Shown: positions 25,747-33,989, numbered from the stretch's first letter. The stretch: DNA of 64,000 nt from Halorientalis pallida (GCF_004118325.1 NZ_RDFA01000001.1:822838-886837), one strand, 5' to 3'. The notes: generated by a model from the letters alone, not told the origin. Program-made: numbers and translations.

Positions 25747-27012
25747 TTAGAAAATGTTCGCCTGCTGGTACACGGAGATCCCGTCGCCGGTGATCTCGTA
25801 GGGTTTGGTCTCCCGGGAGTGGTTGGCGTTCCGGATCTTCTGAATCTCGACGGCCATGCGGGTCTCGCGGGTCTCCTGGCGGACGTAGCGCAGGTGGAAG
25901 ACGGCGTCGGTCAGGTACTCGATGATGCCGTGCCGGGAGGCGTACTCGTGGGACTCGCTGGCCTCGGAGGTGAGCATCGTGGTGACGCCGGCCTTTTTTA
26001 GCGACCGGGTGAAGTCGAACACCTGGGTCCGGCGCTTGGCCTGGTTGTCGTACATCATCTCCAGCAGGGACACCGAGTCCAGCACGAGGCGGTCGGCCCC
26101 GAAGTCCTTGATGAGTTCGGGGAGTTCGGCCTGGATGTTCTGGAGGCTGTTTGCCATCTCCACGGGGTCTAAGTCGATGATGGCGAGGTTGTCTTCCTCC
26201 TCGTGCTCGGCGAAGTTCCAGTCGCGTTCGTCGGCGGTCGCCATGATGGCGTCGTGGCTCTGTTCGAGGGTGATGAAGACGGCCTTCTCGGTGTCTTCCT
26301 TTTCGAGGCCGTGGTGGAGAAACTGGAGCCCGAAAGTGGTCTTCCCGGTCCCGGCCGATCCGATGGTCACGATGAGGTGGCGACGCGGGATGCCGCCCTG
26401 AATCATGTCGTCGAGGCCCTGAATCCCCACGTCGAGGCGGGGGATGTCGGACTCGAAGTCCTCGTCGTCGAACTCACTGCCGCCGCCACCACCGCCGCCA
26501 CCGCCGCCGGCCGACCCGAACGCGGAGGCGAAGTCGTCGTCGAACAGTTCGCCGTCGTCGCCGCCACCGCCGTCTCCCCCGCCGCCGCTGCCGAACGGCC
26601 CGCCGTCCTCGTCACCGCCGCCACTACCGAACGGACTGCCGCCCTCGTCGCTGCCGTCGCCGAACGACCCCCCATCGTCGGCATCGCCGCCCCCACCGAA
26701 CGGGCTCTCGCCGTCGGCGCCGTCGCTCTCGCCGGCCCCGAGGGCGGCCGCGTCGTCACTGCTCTCGCCGCCGAACGGACTGTCGTCAGCCTCGGCGCTT
26801 CCGTCGCCGAACTCGCCGGCCGCGTCGTCACCGTCGAACGGACTGTCGCTCCCGTCGCCGAACGGTGACTCGTCGCCGGCGTCGTCGCCGAACGGTGATT
26901 CCGCACCGTCGGCGCCACTGTCGTCGTGCCCGTCGTCAGCGCCTTCGGCGTCGTCACCGTCGGCGTCCTCGTCGCCGACGGCGCTCTCGAACCAGTCGTC
27001 CTCCTCACTCAT
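25747..27012 (-). CDS. KaiC/RecA-like ATPase with FG-rich acidic disordered N-terminus
   Basis: A 421-residue protein. Residues 1-188 are disordered and acidic, built on repeated SPFG/SFGDG/PFGSG units between Asp/Glu/Gly/Ser runs. There are about ten FG dipeptides and a ten-glycine run. Residues 189-421 form one KaiC domain: LDVGIQGLDDMIQGGIPR, Walker A GSAGTGKTTFG near 217, a catalytic-glutamate region VFITLEQSHD, and Walker B DRLVLDSVSLL near 305. Haloarchaeal relatives are annotated as HTR-like or KaiC-domain proteins of unknown role. The start at ATG 27012 has a TATA box (CATATATG, 27065-27072) about 53 bases upstream. Confidence 0.85.
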   Translation of the reverse strand: MSEEDDWFESAVGDEDADGDDAEGADDGHDDSGADGAESPFGDDAGDESPFGDGSDSPFDGDDAAGEFGDGSAEADDSPFGGESSDDAAALGAGESDGADGESPFGGGGDADDGGSFGDGSDEGGSPFGSGGGDEDGGPFGSGGGGDGGGGDDGELFDDDFASAFGSAGGGGGGGGGGSEFDDEDFESDIPRLDVGIQGLDDMIQGGIPRRHLIVTIGSAGTGKTTFGLQFLHHGLEKEDTEKAVFITLEQSHDAIMATADERDWNFAEHEEEDNLAIIDLDPVEMANSLQNIQAELPELIKDFGADRLVLDSVSLLEMMYDNQAKRRTQVFDFTRSLKKAGVTTMLTSEASESHEYASRHGIIEYLTDAVFHLRYVRQETRETRMAVEIQKIRNANHSRETKPYEITGDGISVYQQANIF

Positions 27013-27064
27013 GAGTGGTTCACTGACGGCCGGGTGGCCATGTCCGACCCTGGGTATGCTGCGA

Positions 27065-27072
27065 CATATATG
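27065..27072 (-). promoter_or_regulatory. TATA element of the KaiC-like gene
   Basis: CATATATG on the minus strand, about 53 bases before ATG 27012. This implies a leader of some 25-30 bases. Confidence 0.5.
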
Positions 27073-27127
27073 TTGCCCGGGTCTCACGTGCCGATACGTC
27101 CGCAGGGGCCGGGACTGGTCCGCCCGG

Positions 27128-27135
27128 TTTATAAT
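27128..27135 (+). promoter_or_regulatory. TATA element of nadK
   Basis: TTTATAAT, ending 24 bases before ATG 27160. The fit to the leaderless haloarchaeal promoter layout supports the chosen start. Confidence 0.7.
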
Positions 27136-27159
27136 GACCCGTTGCCAAACCCGAGACGG

Positions 27160-27990
27160 ATGAACGTCGGCATCGTCGCCCAGCGGGACAATCCCCGCGC
27201 CGCCGCGCTGGCCAACGAGATCCGGACGCACCTCGACGACGCGGACGTGCCGACAGTCGTCGACGAGACTACTGCCACGCAACTCGGCCCCGACGCCGAG
27301 GGCGTCCCGGTCGACGAGATGGCCGGCCGTGAGCTGGTGGTCAGCATCGGCGGCGACGGCACCTTCCTCTTTGCCGCCCGGGGCGCAGGGGCGACGCCGA
27401 TCATGGGCGTCAACCTCGGCGAAGTCGGGTTCCTGAACGCCGTCTCGCCCGACGCGGCCGTCGAGACCGTCGACGACGTCGTCCGGGAGATCCGCGAGGA
27501 CGGCGGCCCGCACACCCGGTCGATGCACCGACTGCAGGCCCGCGGCGACGGCTGGTCGCTCCCGCCGGCGATCAACGAGGTCGCCGTCCTCGGCACACAG
27601 CGCGGGCACGGCCAGGGCGTCGACCTCGAGGTCACGGTCGACGGCGCGACCTACACCGCGGGGCACGCCGACGGCGTGTTGATCGCGACGCCGACCGGCA
27701 GTACCGCGTACAACCTCAGCGAGGACGGCCCGCTCGTCCACCCGGACGTGTCGGGCCTGATCGTCACGGAGATGGCGGGCGAGTCGGAGATGCCGCCGCT
27801 AGTGGTCGGTGTCGACAGCGAAGTAGAAGTGATCGTCGAGAACGGCGCGGAAGCGGTCGTCGTCGGGGACGGGCGGACGAGCGAGACGGTGACACCGCCG
27901 GCGACGGTCACGCTGACACGGGCGGCGAACCCGGTCAGAGTGGCGGGGCCGCCGCTGGATTTCTTCGCAGGACTCGGAAAACTCGACTGA
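27160..27990 (+). CDS. nadK: NAD kinase
   Basis: Phosphorylates NAD to NADP with ATP or polyphosphate. 276 residues. The catalytic GGDGTFLFAARGAG is near residue 63, with NLGEVGFLN next to it. GHADGVLIATPTGSTAYNLSEDGPLVHP (about 168-195) contains the NAD-binding GSTAY block. The start at ATG 27160 gives the normal N-terminus MNVGIVAQRDNP. It is the second NAD-related locus in the window, apart from nadABC. It is divergent from the KaiC-like gene. Confidence 0.95.
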   Translation: MNVGIVAQRDNPRAAALANEIRTHLDDADVPTVVDETTATQLGPDAEGVPVDEMAGRELVVSIGGDGTFLFAARGAGATPIMGVNLGEVGFLNAVSPDAAVETVDDVVREIREDGGPHTRSMHRLQARGDGWSLPPAINEVAVLGTQRGHGQGVDLEVTVDGATYTAGHADGVLIATPTGSTAYNLSEDGPLVHPDVSGLIVTEMAGESEMPPLVVGVDSEVEVIVENGAEAVVVGDGRTSETVTPPATVTLTRAANPVRVAGPPLDFFAGLGKLD

Positions 27991-28251
27991 TTACTTCTTG
28001 GCGGTGACGTACACCATCGGGGCGAGCACGAGCAAGGCGATGCCCAGGAACTTCCAGTGGGGTTTCGCGAGCATGCTCTGGGGCGTCAACAGGAACAGAA
28101 GCCCGAAGCCCAGGAACTGCATGGCGTAGACACGCTGGGACTTCAGCGGCAGGGCTGCCAGGGCAGACAGAATAAAGATCGCTAGGAGCGCCTGCCCGAC
28201 GTTGTACTGGAGCAGGAAGTTGTCGATCACCTGCAATGGTAGCGCGAGCAT
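27991..28251 (-). CDS. Small membrane protein
   Basis: An 86-residue protein with three hydrophobic segments (about residues 13-33, 41-60 and 63-83) and a basic end (YVTAKK). Its stop abuts the nadK stop. No recognised family. Confidence 0.6.
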   Translation of the reverse strand: MLALPLQVIDNFLLQYNVGQALLAIFILSALAALPLKSQRVYAMQFLGFGLLFLLTPQSMLAKPHWKFLGIALLVLAPMVYVTAKK

Positions 28252-28306
28252 TCTTGGCTAGAACTGACCCTGTAGCGCTCTAAAAACTTCCGTTACGCGC
28301 CCACCG

Positions 28307-28531
28307 TCACGTGGGACCGCTCAGATCCAGCGGGCGGACCCAGACGTACCAGATGAACAGGATGGCCCCGACGTAGCCCAGAGCCCACACCAGACTGCCG
28401 AGCGTGCTGTAGCCGGCCGCCCCGAGCGCGTAGTTAGCCAGCCCGGGGAGGACGACACCGCCGCTCAGTACCAGTGCGAACTTGGCCTTCTCGGACAGGC
28501 CCGTCGCCGCGTCGGTCTCGTGGCCGCTCAT
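28307..28531 (-). CDS. Small membrane protein
   Basis: A 74-residue protein starting MSGHETDAATGLSEK. It has two hydrophobic segments (about 18-36 and 44-63) and a short basic loop near the end (WVRPLDLSGPT). It diverges from the response-regulator gene. Same strand and close to the 86-residue gene (55-base gap). Unknown role. Confidence 0.6.
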   Translation of the reverse strand: MSGHETDAATGLSEKAKFALVLSGGVVLPGLANYALGAAGYSTLGSLVWALGYVGAILFIWYVWVRPLDLSGPT

Positions 28532-28633
28532 ACAACCGTCCAGGGGCCGGATGGGTGTGAATGGTTTGGTTCGGCGGCGTCGGTGTCACTCGACGGGCAA
28601 AATTATAACTCGTCGGTCCGTGACGAACGTGGT

Positions 28634-29209
28634 ATGGGGAACGATTCGGCGGCGACGGTCCTCGTCGTCGACGACGAGACGGAAGTCGCCGACGTGTACG
28701 CGCTCAAACTGGAGCGTGACTACGACGTCCGGGTCGCCTACGGCGGGCAGGAAGCGCTGGAGAAGGCCGACGACGACGTCGACGTGGTGTTGCTCGACCG
28801 CCGGATGCCCGACCTGTCGGGCGACGAAGTCCTCGCGGAACTCCGCGACCGCGGGGACGACTGCCGGGTCATCATGATCACCGCCGTCGACCCCGACTTC
28901 GACATCATCGAGATGCCGTTCGACGACTACCTCTGTAAGCCGGTCGAGAGCGACGATCTGGTCGGCGCCGTCGAACAGCAACTCGCGGCCGACACCTACG
29001 ACGACCGACTGACACAGTACTACGAAGTTACCTCGAAACTGGCCCTGCTCGAAGCGGAGAAGACACCCCAGGAACTCGAGGCAAACGAGGACGTGGCGGC
29101 GTTACGAGAGCGGGCCGACCGGCTCGAAGCGGAGATGGCCGAGTCACTGTCGGACTTCGAGGACTTCGAGTTGGCGTTTCGCGAGATCGACCGCCAACCC
29201 GGTCGGTGA
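28634..29209 (+). CDS. Response regulator with HalX domain
   Basis: A 191-residue two-component protein. The receiver domain (residues about 5-125) has the acidic pair in LVVDDETEVADVY, the phospho-accepting aspartate in VVLLDRRMPDLSG near 56, the threonine in VIMITAVDPDF near 82 and the lysine in YLCKPVES near 104. The C-terminus is a helical HalX domain, found on haloarchaeal regulators that lack a DNA-binding domain, ending in a coiled coil (EDVAALRERADRLEAEMAESL). No kinase gene is adjacent. Start chosen at MGNDSAATVLV after aattataac, a likely TATA box. Confidence 0.9.
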   Translation: MGNDSAATVLVVDDETEVADVYALKLERDYDVRVAYGGQEALEKADDDVDVVLLDRRMPDLSGDEVLAELRDRGDDCRVIMITAVDPDFDIIEMPFDDYLCKPVESDDLVGAVEQQLAADTYDDRLTQYYEVTSKLALLEAEKTPQELEANEDVAALRERADRLEAEMAESLSDFEDFELAFREIDRQPGR

Positions 29210-29228
29210 CGTTCGGTCAGAAGATGCC

Positions 29229-29356
29229 GTGATGCCGCCTGAGGAACGGCATCGCGGCAAGCTGGCACGTGGTGCTTGCGGGACGGCTGTTGAGGGAGAC
29301 GTGGGCGCGTCTCCCGCCGGTGAGAATCGGAAGCGATGAACCACCCACCCACCGGC
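29229..29356. ncRNA. Candidate structured RNA or mobile-element remnant with four stem-loops
   Basis: This gap lies between two convergent genes and has four inverted repeats in tandem: GTGATGCCG/CGGCATCGC (29229-29237 with 29247-29255, one G-U pair), GCAAGC/GCTTGC (29257-29262 with 29274-29279), GGGAGACG/CGTCTCCC with a 6-base loop (29294-29301 with 29308-29315), and GCCGGTG/CACCGGC (29316-29322 with 29350-29356). An AT-rich block (about 29361-29420, containing taaaaatttaatt read on the minus strand) could drive a minus-strand RNA. I do not know a named RNA with this shape; a degenerate insertion-sequence end is the alternative. Confidence 0.4.
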
Positions 29357-29434
29357 AAGGAATAATATCACCTCTTCTGCAATTAAATTTTTACCCGGAA
29401 ATGCTTGGTCGTTTAAATAGCTATCCCGCTCGCG

Positions 29435-29836
29435 TCAGGCGTCGACGTCCCGGCGACAGACGAGGACGGACCGGTCGGCGTCCAGCAGGACGCTCTGGGT
29501 GACGCTCCCGAACAGGACCTTGCCTGTCGGGGACCGTTTGCGGCCGCCGATACAGATGAGGTCCACGTCGTCCTCGGCGGCGACGTCGAGGATGGCATCG
29601 GCCGGGCTTCCGGAACGCTCGTCGAGCGTCACCGAGTAGCCGGCGTCTTGGAGGTGTGACTCGGTCCGGCGGGCCGACTGCAACTGTGTGATCGACGCCC
29701 CCGATGGGTTGTCGGTGAAGGAGTGCAAGACGGTGACGTGGACGTCCTCGGGGCCGCCCGGCAGGTCCTCGACCGCCCGGGCCTGTCTGAGCGCGCGGTC
29801 GGTGTCAGTGTCGATGGGCATCAGTATCTCGTACAT
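29435..29836 (-). CDS. Universal stress protein, UspA family
   Basis: A 133-residue Usp domain starting MYEILMPIDTDTD. The ATP-type loop is ICIGGRKRSPTGKVLFGSVTQSV near residues 96-118. TVLHSFTDNPSG sits after the first helix. It is shorter than the other Usp copy at 24594. A TATA-like atttaacac lies about 30 bases upstream on this strand. It diverges from the HxlR-type gene. Confidence 0.9.
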   Translation of the reverse strand: MYEILMPIDTDTDRALRQARAVEDLPGGPEDVHVTVLHSFTDNPSGASITQLQSARRTESHLQDAGYSVTLDERSGSPADAILDVAAEDDVDLICIGGRKRSPTGKVLFGSVTQSVLLDADRSVLVCRRDVDA

Positions 29837-29976
29837 ATCACCCTCCTGGCCCGGCAGTGTGTTAAATCGGGGTGTAACGTATCAGATTCTGAGAACTGGA
29901 CGGGCCAGGGGTGGACCACCGGTCGAACTGGGCGGGTGCGTACCAGGGTTACCCACGACAACCAGGTATCGGGACG

Positions 29977-29985
29977 TAACTATAT
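29977..29985 (+). promoter_or_regulatory. TATA element of the HxlR-type gene
   Basis: TAACTATAT, 25 bases before ATG 30011. It overlaps an alternative upstream ATG at 29984, which argues for the downstream start. Confidence 0.55.
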
Positions 29986-30010
29986 GCCGGTGGACGTTCT
30001 GCGTCCGTGT

Positions 30011-30376
30011 ATGAGCGACGATCCGATCGAGATCTGGTGTGCCGGCGAGGACTGGTGTGCGGTGACCGCGACGGCCTCGTTGATCGGGAAGAAGTGGCAC
30101 CCGGTCATCGTCGACCGGTTGCTCGCGGAGGGGCCGCTGGGGTTCAACGCGCTGAAAGACGCGGTCGACGGGGTGTCGAGCAAGGTGCTGTCGGACAGTC
30201 TGGAGGACCTGGAAGAGCGCGGGATCGTCACGCGCTCGGTCGTCAGCGAGAAACCGTTCCGCGTCGAGTACGCGCTGACCCAGCGCGGTGACGAACTCGC
30301 GCCGGTCATCGAGGCGATGCGTGAGTGGGGCCGTGATCACCTCGTCCCCGCGCCGGACGAGGGGTCACCGGCCTGA
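30011..30376 (+). CDS. HxlR-family winged-helix regulator
   Basis: A 121-residue one-domain regulator. CAVTATASLIGKKWHPVIV begins the HxlR fold, with the cysteine at residue 16 in the position used for redox sensing in some family members and a second cysteine at residue 10. GFNALKDAVDGVSSKVLSDSL is the recognition region and EYALTQRGDELAPVI the wing and dimer helix. Targets unknown. ATG 29984 could add nine residues but lies in the TATA element. Confidence 0.88.
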   Translation: MSDDPIEIWCAGEDWCAVTATASLIGKKWHPVIVDRLLAEGPLGFNALKDAVDGVSSKVLSDSLEDLEERGIVTRSVVSEKPFRVEYALTQRGDELAPVIEAMREWGRDHLVPAPDEGSPA

Positions 30377-30895
30377 CTACTCCTCGGCCTCTTCTGCGAT
30401 CAGTTGCCCGTTGCCGTCGGCTTCGAGCGTCTCGGTGACTGTCGTACTGTGCTCCAGGGTGTCGAGGCGGTCGGTCACGGTGCAGACGCCGTCGCCATCA
30501 CTGCAGGGCGCGACGTACGCCAGTTCGCCGTCGTGGTACTCCGCGAGGGTGAACATCGGCAACACGAGCGCGACGTAACTCTCCTCGGTCATCTCCGAGG
30601 AGACCCGCCGCGTCTCGAAGAAGGAACTGATCGAGCGGTCCGTGTCCGCGGCCCAGTCGCGAAACTGTTCGACGCGGTCCAGCACGTTCTGACCCGCGTC
30701 GGTGCGTGCAGCAGCCGTCGAGAGGCTGACCTGCCGTCCCCAGACGTCGAGGTTGAACTCGTTGATCTGCCCGGTATCTACGAGTCGTTCGAGTCGTTCG
30801 ATCACCGCTTCTTGGCGGCCGTGCCCGGCACGGGGTGTGAGTGATCGAACGTGGAGATCGACGGTGACCCTCTCCGCAGTAGTCTCAGTGGTCAT
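30377..30895 (-). CDS. Haloarchaeal HTH-domain protein
   Basis: A 172-residue protein of a common haloarchaeal family annotated only as HTH domain protein. VTVDLHVRSLTPRAGHGRQEAVIERLERL is the conserved N-terminal block. The WGRQVSLSTAAARTDAGQ and SSFFETRRVSSEMTEESYVALVLP blocks follow, with a cysteine pair region (APCSDGDGVCTVTD) near residue 140. Function is not established. It is convergent with the HxlR-type gene, the two stops being adjacent. Confidence 0.75.
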   Translation of the reverse strand: MTTETTAERVTVDLHVRSLTPRAGHGRQEAVIERLERLVDTGQINEFNLDVWGRQVSLSTAAARTDAGQNVLDRVEQFRDWAADTDRSISSFFETRRVSSEMTEESYVALVLPMFTLAEYHDGELAYVAPCSDGDGVCTVTDRLDTLEHSTTVTETLEADGNGQLIAEEAEE

Positions 30896-31187
30896 TGTAC
30901 CCGGGTGTCCGTACCAATCAATTTACTGAATTATAAAGATTTGGGCGCGAAAAATAAACGCACGACGTGGCCGGTATTACCGCGTTGCACTTCCGGATAA
31001 TCGACAGCGGACAGACGCGAGTCCACAGTTCGCTCGACGCTCGACCTCACTCCCGATCCGATCCGCCTTTCCGCGGTGATATCGGTAGCTGAAACTCCAC
31101 GGTTACCTGACGCTCACGGACTTACCATGTGGTGCGGTAACACTTAACACGATAGGAGTCCTACGTCTATCCGGAGGGGGAATCACG
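30896..31187. promoter_or_regulatory. Divergent intergenic region with promoters on both strands
   Basis: A 292-base gap. CTTTATAA on the minus strand (30931-30938) is a clear TATA box for the HTH gene. On the plus strand, acttaacac (about 31142-31150) is a likely TATA element, and GGAGGGGG (31173-31180) is a strong ribosome binding site 7 bases before ATG 31188. I see no coding sequence in the remainder. Confidence 0.55.
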
Positions 31188-31355
31188 ATGACACGAGTAC
31201 CTGTCGACGACGCGGACGCCGGACGAGACGCACCAGTAGCCGCCGGCCAGTTCGTGGGACTGGACGCCGCCGAAGGCGTCATCGTCTACGACCGGCACAA
31301 CCACCGCGCCTGGCTCCAGTCCGACGGCGCGGTGTCGGTCACGGACCGACGGTGA
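31188..31355 (+). CDS. Small haloarchaeal protein, DUF7331-type
   Basis: A 55-residue protein. After an acidic N-terminus the sequence GVIVYDRHNHRAWLQSDGAVSV matches, position for position, the pattern I recall for DUF7331 (VVLYD..NPLAWLQS..SVSL). These are tiny uncharacterised haloarchaeal proteins. It has a canonical ribosome binding site, which is unusual here, where most genes look leaderless. Followed after 89 bases by kdgK on the same strand. Confidence 0.65.
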   Translation: MTRVPVDDADAGRDAPVAAGQFVGLDAAEGVIVYDRHNHRAWLQSDGAVSVTDRR

Positions 31356-31444
31356 ACTGCCTGAGGGGCGACGGCCGCGGGCCGACCAGCCGCTGCACTC
31401 CCTCGTCTCGCACCTTTTTGCTCGCGGCCGACGACAGTAGGTCC

Positions 31445-32398
31445 ATGCCGGAACTCGCCACGTTCGGAGAGACGATGTTGCGCCTGTCCCCGCCCGGCGA
31501 CGAACCGGTCGAGACGGCCGGGACCTTCGAGGTTCACGCCGCCGGGGCCGAGAGCAACGTCGCCGTCGCGGCCCAGCGCCTCGGCGTCGAGTCGACCTGG
31601 CTCTCGAAGCTCCCGGAGTCGCCGCCCGGTCGCCGCGTGCTGGCCGCGCTCCGCCAGCACGGCGTCGAGCCCGCCGTCGTCCTGACCGAGGAGGGCCGGC
31701 AGGGGACCTACTACCTGGAGAGTGCCGACCCGCCCCGCGGGCGAACGGTCACCTACGACCGCGAGGGCGCGGCCGTGCGGACCGCGACGGCCGCTGAACT
31801 CCCGACCGGTCGGATCGAACGCGCCGACGTCTTCCACACGACCGGCATCACGCCCGCGCTCTCGGCGACGCTGGCGACGACCACCGCCGACCTGCTCGAA
31901 CTCGCTCAAGAGGCCGACACGACGACCGCGTTCGACCTGAACTACCGGTCGAAACTCTGGTCGCCCGAGGCGGCCCGGGAGACCGTTACCGACCTCCTGG
32001 ACCTCGTCGACCGCTTCGTGGTCGCCGACAGGGACGCAGAGCGGGTCCTCGGGCTGACCGGCTCACCGGTCGAGACGGCCGAGCGGCTCGACGCGGACCA
32101 CGACTTCGAGACGGTCGTGGTGACCCGCGGCGACGAGGGCGCAGTCGCGGTCCACGACGGGCAGACCCACGAACAGCCCGCGGTTCCCGCCGGTAACGCC
32201 CACCCGGTCGGTACCGGCGACGCCTTCGTCGGCGGGTACCTGGCCAGTCGTCTCCAGGGCGGGAGTGTCCCGGACGCGCTGGCCTACGGGACGGCGACGG
32301 CGGCACTGAAACGCACGGTCCCGGGCGACGCGGCCGTCGTCACACCCGCGGCCGTCGAGCGCGCGCTCGCGGACGCGACCGGCGGAATCGAACGGTGA
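31445..32398 (+). CDS. kdgK: 2-keto-3-deoxygluconate kinase (PfkB family)
   Basis: Phosphorylates KDG to KDPG, the defining step of the haloarchaeal semi-phosphorylative Entner-Doudoroff pathway. 317 residues. The start MPELATFGETMLRLSPPGD with AAGAESNVAVAAQRLG near residue 35 is the KdgK N-terminus. The PfkB signature HPVGTGDAFVGGYLASRL near 254 has the catalytic aspartate. The cytttttgc-like AT block about 30 bases upstream may be the TATA element. It precedes gapN and pyk on the same strand, though gaps of 70-95 bases and separate promoters suggest individual transcripts. Confidence 0.88.
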   Translation: MPELATFGETMLRLSPPGDEPVETAGTFEVHAAGAESNVAVAAQRLGVESTWLSKLPESPPGRRVLAALRQHGVEPAVVLTEEGRQGTYYLESADPPRGRTVTYDREGAAVRTATAAELPTGRIERADVFHTTGITPALSATLATTTADLLELAQEADTTTAFDLNYRSKLWSPEAARETVTDLLDLVDRFVVADRDAERVLGLTGSPVETAERLDADHDFETVVVTRGDEGAVAVHDGQTHEQPAVPAGNAHPVGTGDAFVGGYLASRLQGGSVPDALAYGTATAALKRTVPGDAAVVTPAAVERALADATGGIER

Positions 32399-32443
32399 CC
32401 CGCCCGCAGTTGGCCCGCTGGTGTGAGTAGCCGGGAAGGAAAT

Positions 32444-32459
32444 AACTCGTATTCGAGTA
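32444..32459. promoter_or_regulatory. TrmB-like palindrome upstream of gapN
   Basis: AACT-CGTATTC-GAGTA. The published TrmB motif of Halobacterium is TACT-N7/8-GAGTA; this site matches in spacing with one mismatch in the left arm. It is also a near-perfect inverted repeat (ACTCG/CGAGT). It ends 4 bases before the gapN TATA element, a position suited to activation. A trmB gene is in the same window at 55376. Confidence 0.5.
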
Positions 32460-32463
32460 AAGA

Positions 32464-32469
32464 TTTTAT
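32464..32469 (+). promoter_or_regulatory. TATA element of gapN
   Basis: TTTTAT within gattttatcg, ending 23 bases before ATG 32493, consistent with leaderless transcription. Confidence 0.6.
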
Positions 32470-32492
32470 CGCTCTATCGCGTAGGTCGCCCT

Positions 32493-33917
32493 ATGGCCAC
32501 GTCACGATACGCGCCGACCGAGCACGTGATCCGGGGGGACGACCCCGAAGGCGAGACACTGGCGGTGACCGACCTCGCGGACGGCGGGACTTTCGCCCGG
32601 GTACACGCCGCGGGGCCGGCGGACGCGCGGACCGCAGTCGGGGCCGCCGAGAGCGCCGAGCGGGCCATGCGCGAGACGACGCTGGTCCAACGCGCGGACT
32701 GGCTCGACCGGATCGCCGACGAACTGGAGGCACGGCGCGAAGAACTCGCAGAAGCCATCGTCCGGGAGGCGGGCAAACCCATCACGAGCGCCCGGAGCGA
32801 GGTCACGGCTGCAGTCGAGCGGTTCCGGCGCGCGGTCGAGGAAGTCCGCGACCTCCAGGGCGAGTATCTGGAGGGGACCACCGCGGCCCACGAGGGCTGG
32901 CGGGCTATCGTCGAGCCCCAGCCCGTCGGGACGGTCCTCTGTCTCACGCCGTACAACTACCCGCTGGCGACGACGGCGTTGCAGGTCGCCCCGGCGCTGG
33001 CCGCGGGCAACGCCGTGATCGTAAAGCCAGCCACGCAGACGCCTGTGAGCGCCGCGATCCTCGCGAATGCGGTCGACGCCGTCGACCTGCCCCGCGGCGC
33101 GTTCAACTACGTTCCCGGGCGGGCCAGCGAGATCGGCGACACGCTGGCCGGCGACAACCGGATCGACGCCATCGCCATGACCGGGTCGTCGGCCGCCGGG
33201 AACCACGTCGCCCACGAGAGCGGGATGGTCACGCTCCACATGGAACTGGGCGGGAACGCGCCCGCGCTGGTCTTCCCCGACGCCGACCTCGATGAGACGG
33301 TCGGCCAGTGCGCCAGCGGGGCGTTCAAGTACGCCGGCCAGCGCTGTTCGGCGGTCTCGCGTGTGCTGGCTCACGAGTCCGTCCACGACGAGCTGGTCGC
33401 CCGCCTCGACACCGAGATGGACGCCTGGACCGCGGGCGACCTCTTCGACGAGGACACCACCTTCGGCCCGCTCATCAGCGAGGAACAGGCCGATCACGTC
33501 GAGGAACTGGTCGCGGACGCCGTCGAGCGTGGTGCGGAACTGGTCCGGGGCGGGGAGCGGGACGGACAGTTCTTCGAGCCAACCCTGCTCGCGGACGTGC
33601 CCCACGACGCGCGCCTGATCGCGGAAGAGCAGTTCGGCCCCGTCGCGGTCGTGACGAGATTCGCCGACGAGGCCGAGGCGCTCGACCTCGCGAACGCGGG
33701 TGATCTCGGGCTTGACGCGGCGGTGTTCACCGCCGACCACGACCGCGCCATGCGACTGGCCGAACGCATCGAGGCCGGCGCGGTCCGGATCAACGGCACC
33801 CCCTCCCACGGCCTGGGCGACATCCCGTTCGGCGGCGTGAAGAACTCGGGCATCGGCCGCGAGGGGATCGGGTACACCATCGAGGCGTTCACGACGACCA
33901 AGACCATCGTGCTGTGA
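32493..33917 (+). CDS. gapN: Aldehyde dehydrogenase, GapN-type (non-phosphorylating GAPDH)
   Basis: A 474-residue NAD(P)-dependent aldehyde dehydrogenase. The cofactor region reads LTPYNYPLA...KPATQTP. The general base glutamate is in HMELGGNAPALVF near residue 250. The catalytic cysteine is in KYAGQRCSAVSRV near 285. The C-terminal VRINGTPSHGLGDIPFGG and KNSGIGREGI match GapN, which oxidises glyceraldehyde 3-phosphate directly to 3-phosphoglycerate. Its position between kdgK and pyk supports this over a succinate-semialdehyde or lactaldehyde role. Regulated possibly by TrmB through the palindrome upstream. Confidence 0.85.
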   Translation: MATSRYAPTEHVIRGDDPEGETLAVTDLADGGTFARVHAAGPADARTAVGAAESAERAMRETTLVQRADWLDRIADELEARREELAEAIVREAGKPITSARSEVTAAVERFRRAVEEVRDLQGEYLEGTTAAHEGWRAIVEPQPVGTVLCLTPYNYPLATTALQVAPALAAGNAVIVKPATQTPVSAAILANAVDAVDLPRGAFNYVPGRASEIGDTLAGDNRIDAIAMTGSSAAGNHVAHESGMVTLHMELGGNAPALVFPDADLDETVGQCASGAFKYAGQRCSAVSRVLAHESVHDELVARLDTEMDAWTAGDLFDEDTTFGPLISEEQADHVEELVADAVERGAELVRGGERDGQFFEPTLLADVPHDARLIAEEQFGPVAVVTRFADEAEALDLANAGDLGLDAAVFTADHDRAMRLAERIEAGAVRINGTPSHGLGDIPFGGVKNSGIGREGIGYTIEAFTTTKTIVL

Positions 33918-33989
33918 GCGAGCGGACACTCCCACACATCTATGCGCCTGCGGTGAGAATCGCGGACGAGACCGCCCGGTCACCCATCT

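Noticed and set aside
26444-27163. Proline/serine-rich frame opposite the KaiC-like gene
   Set aside because: It is the complement of the Gly/Asp/Ser-rich repeats, so the composition is an artefact.
27013-27741. N-terminal extension of the KaiC-like frame
   Set aside because: It overlaps nadK and its TATA element, and the sequence lacks the family character that begins at MSEEDDWF.
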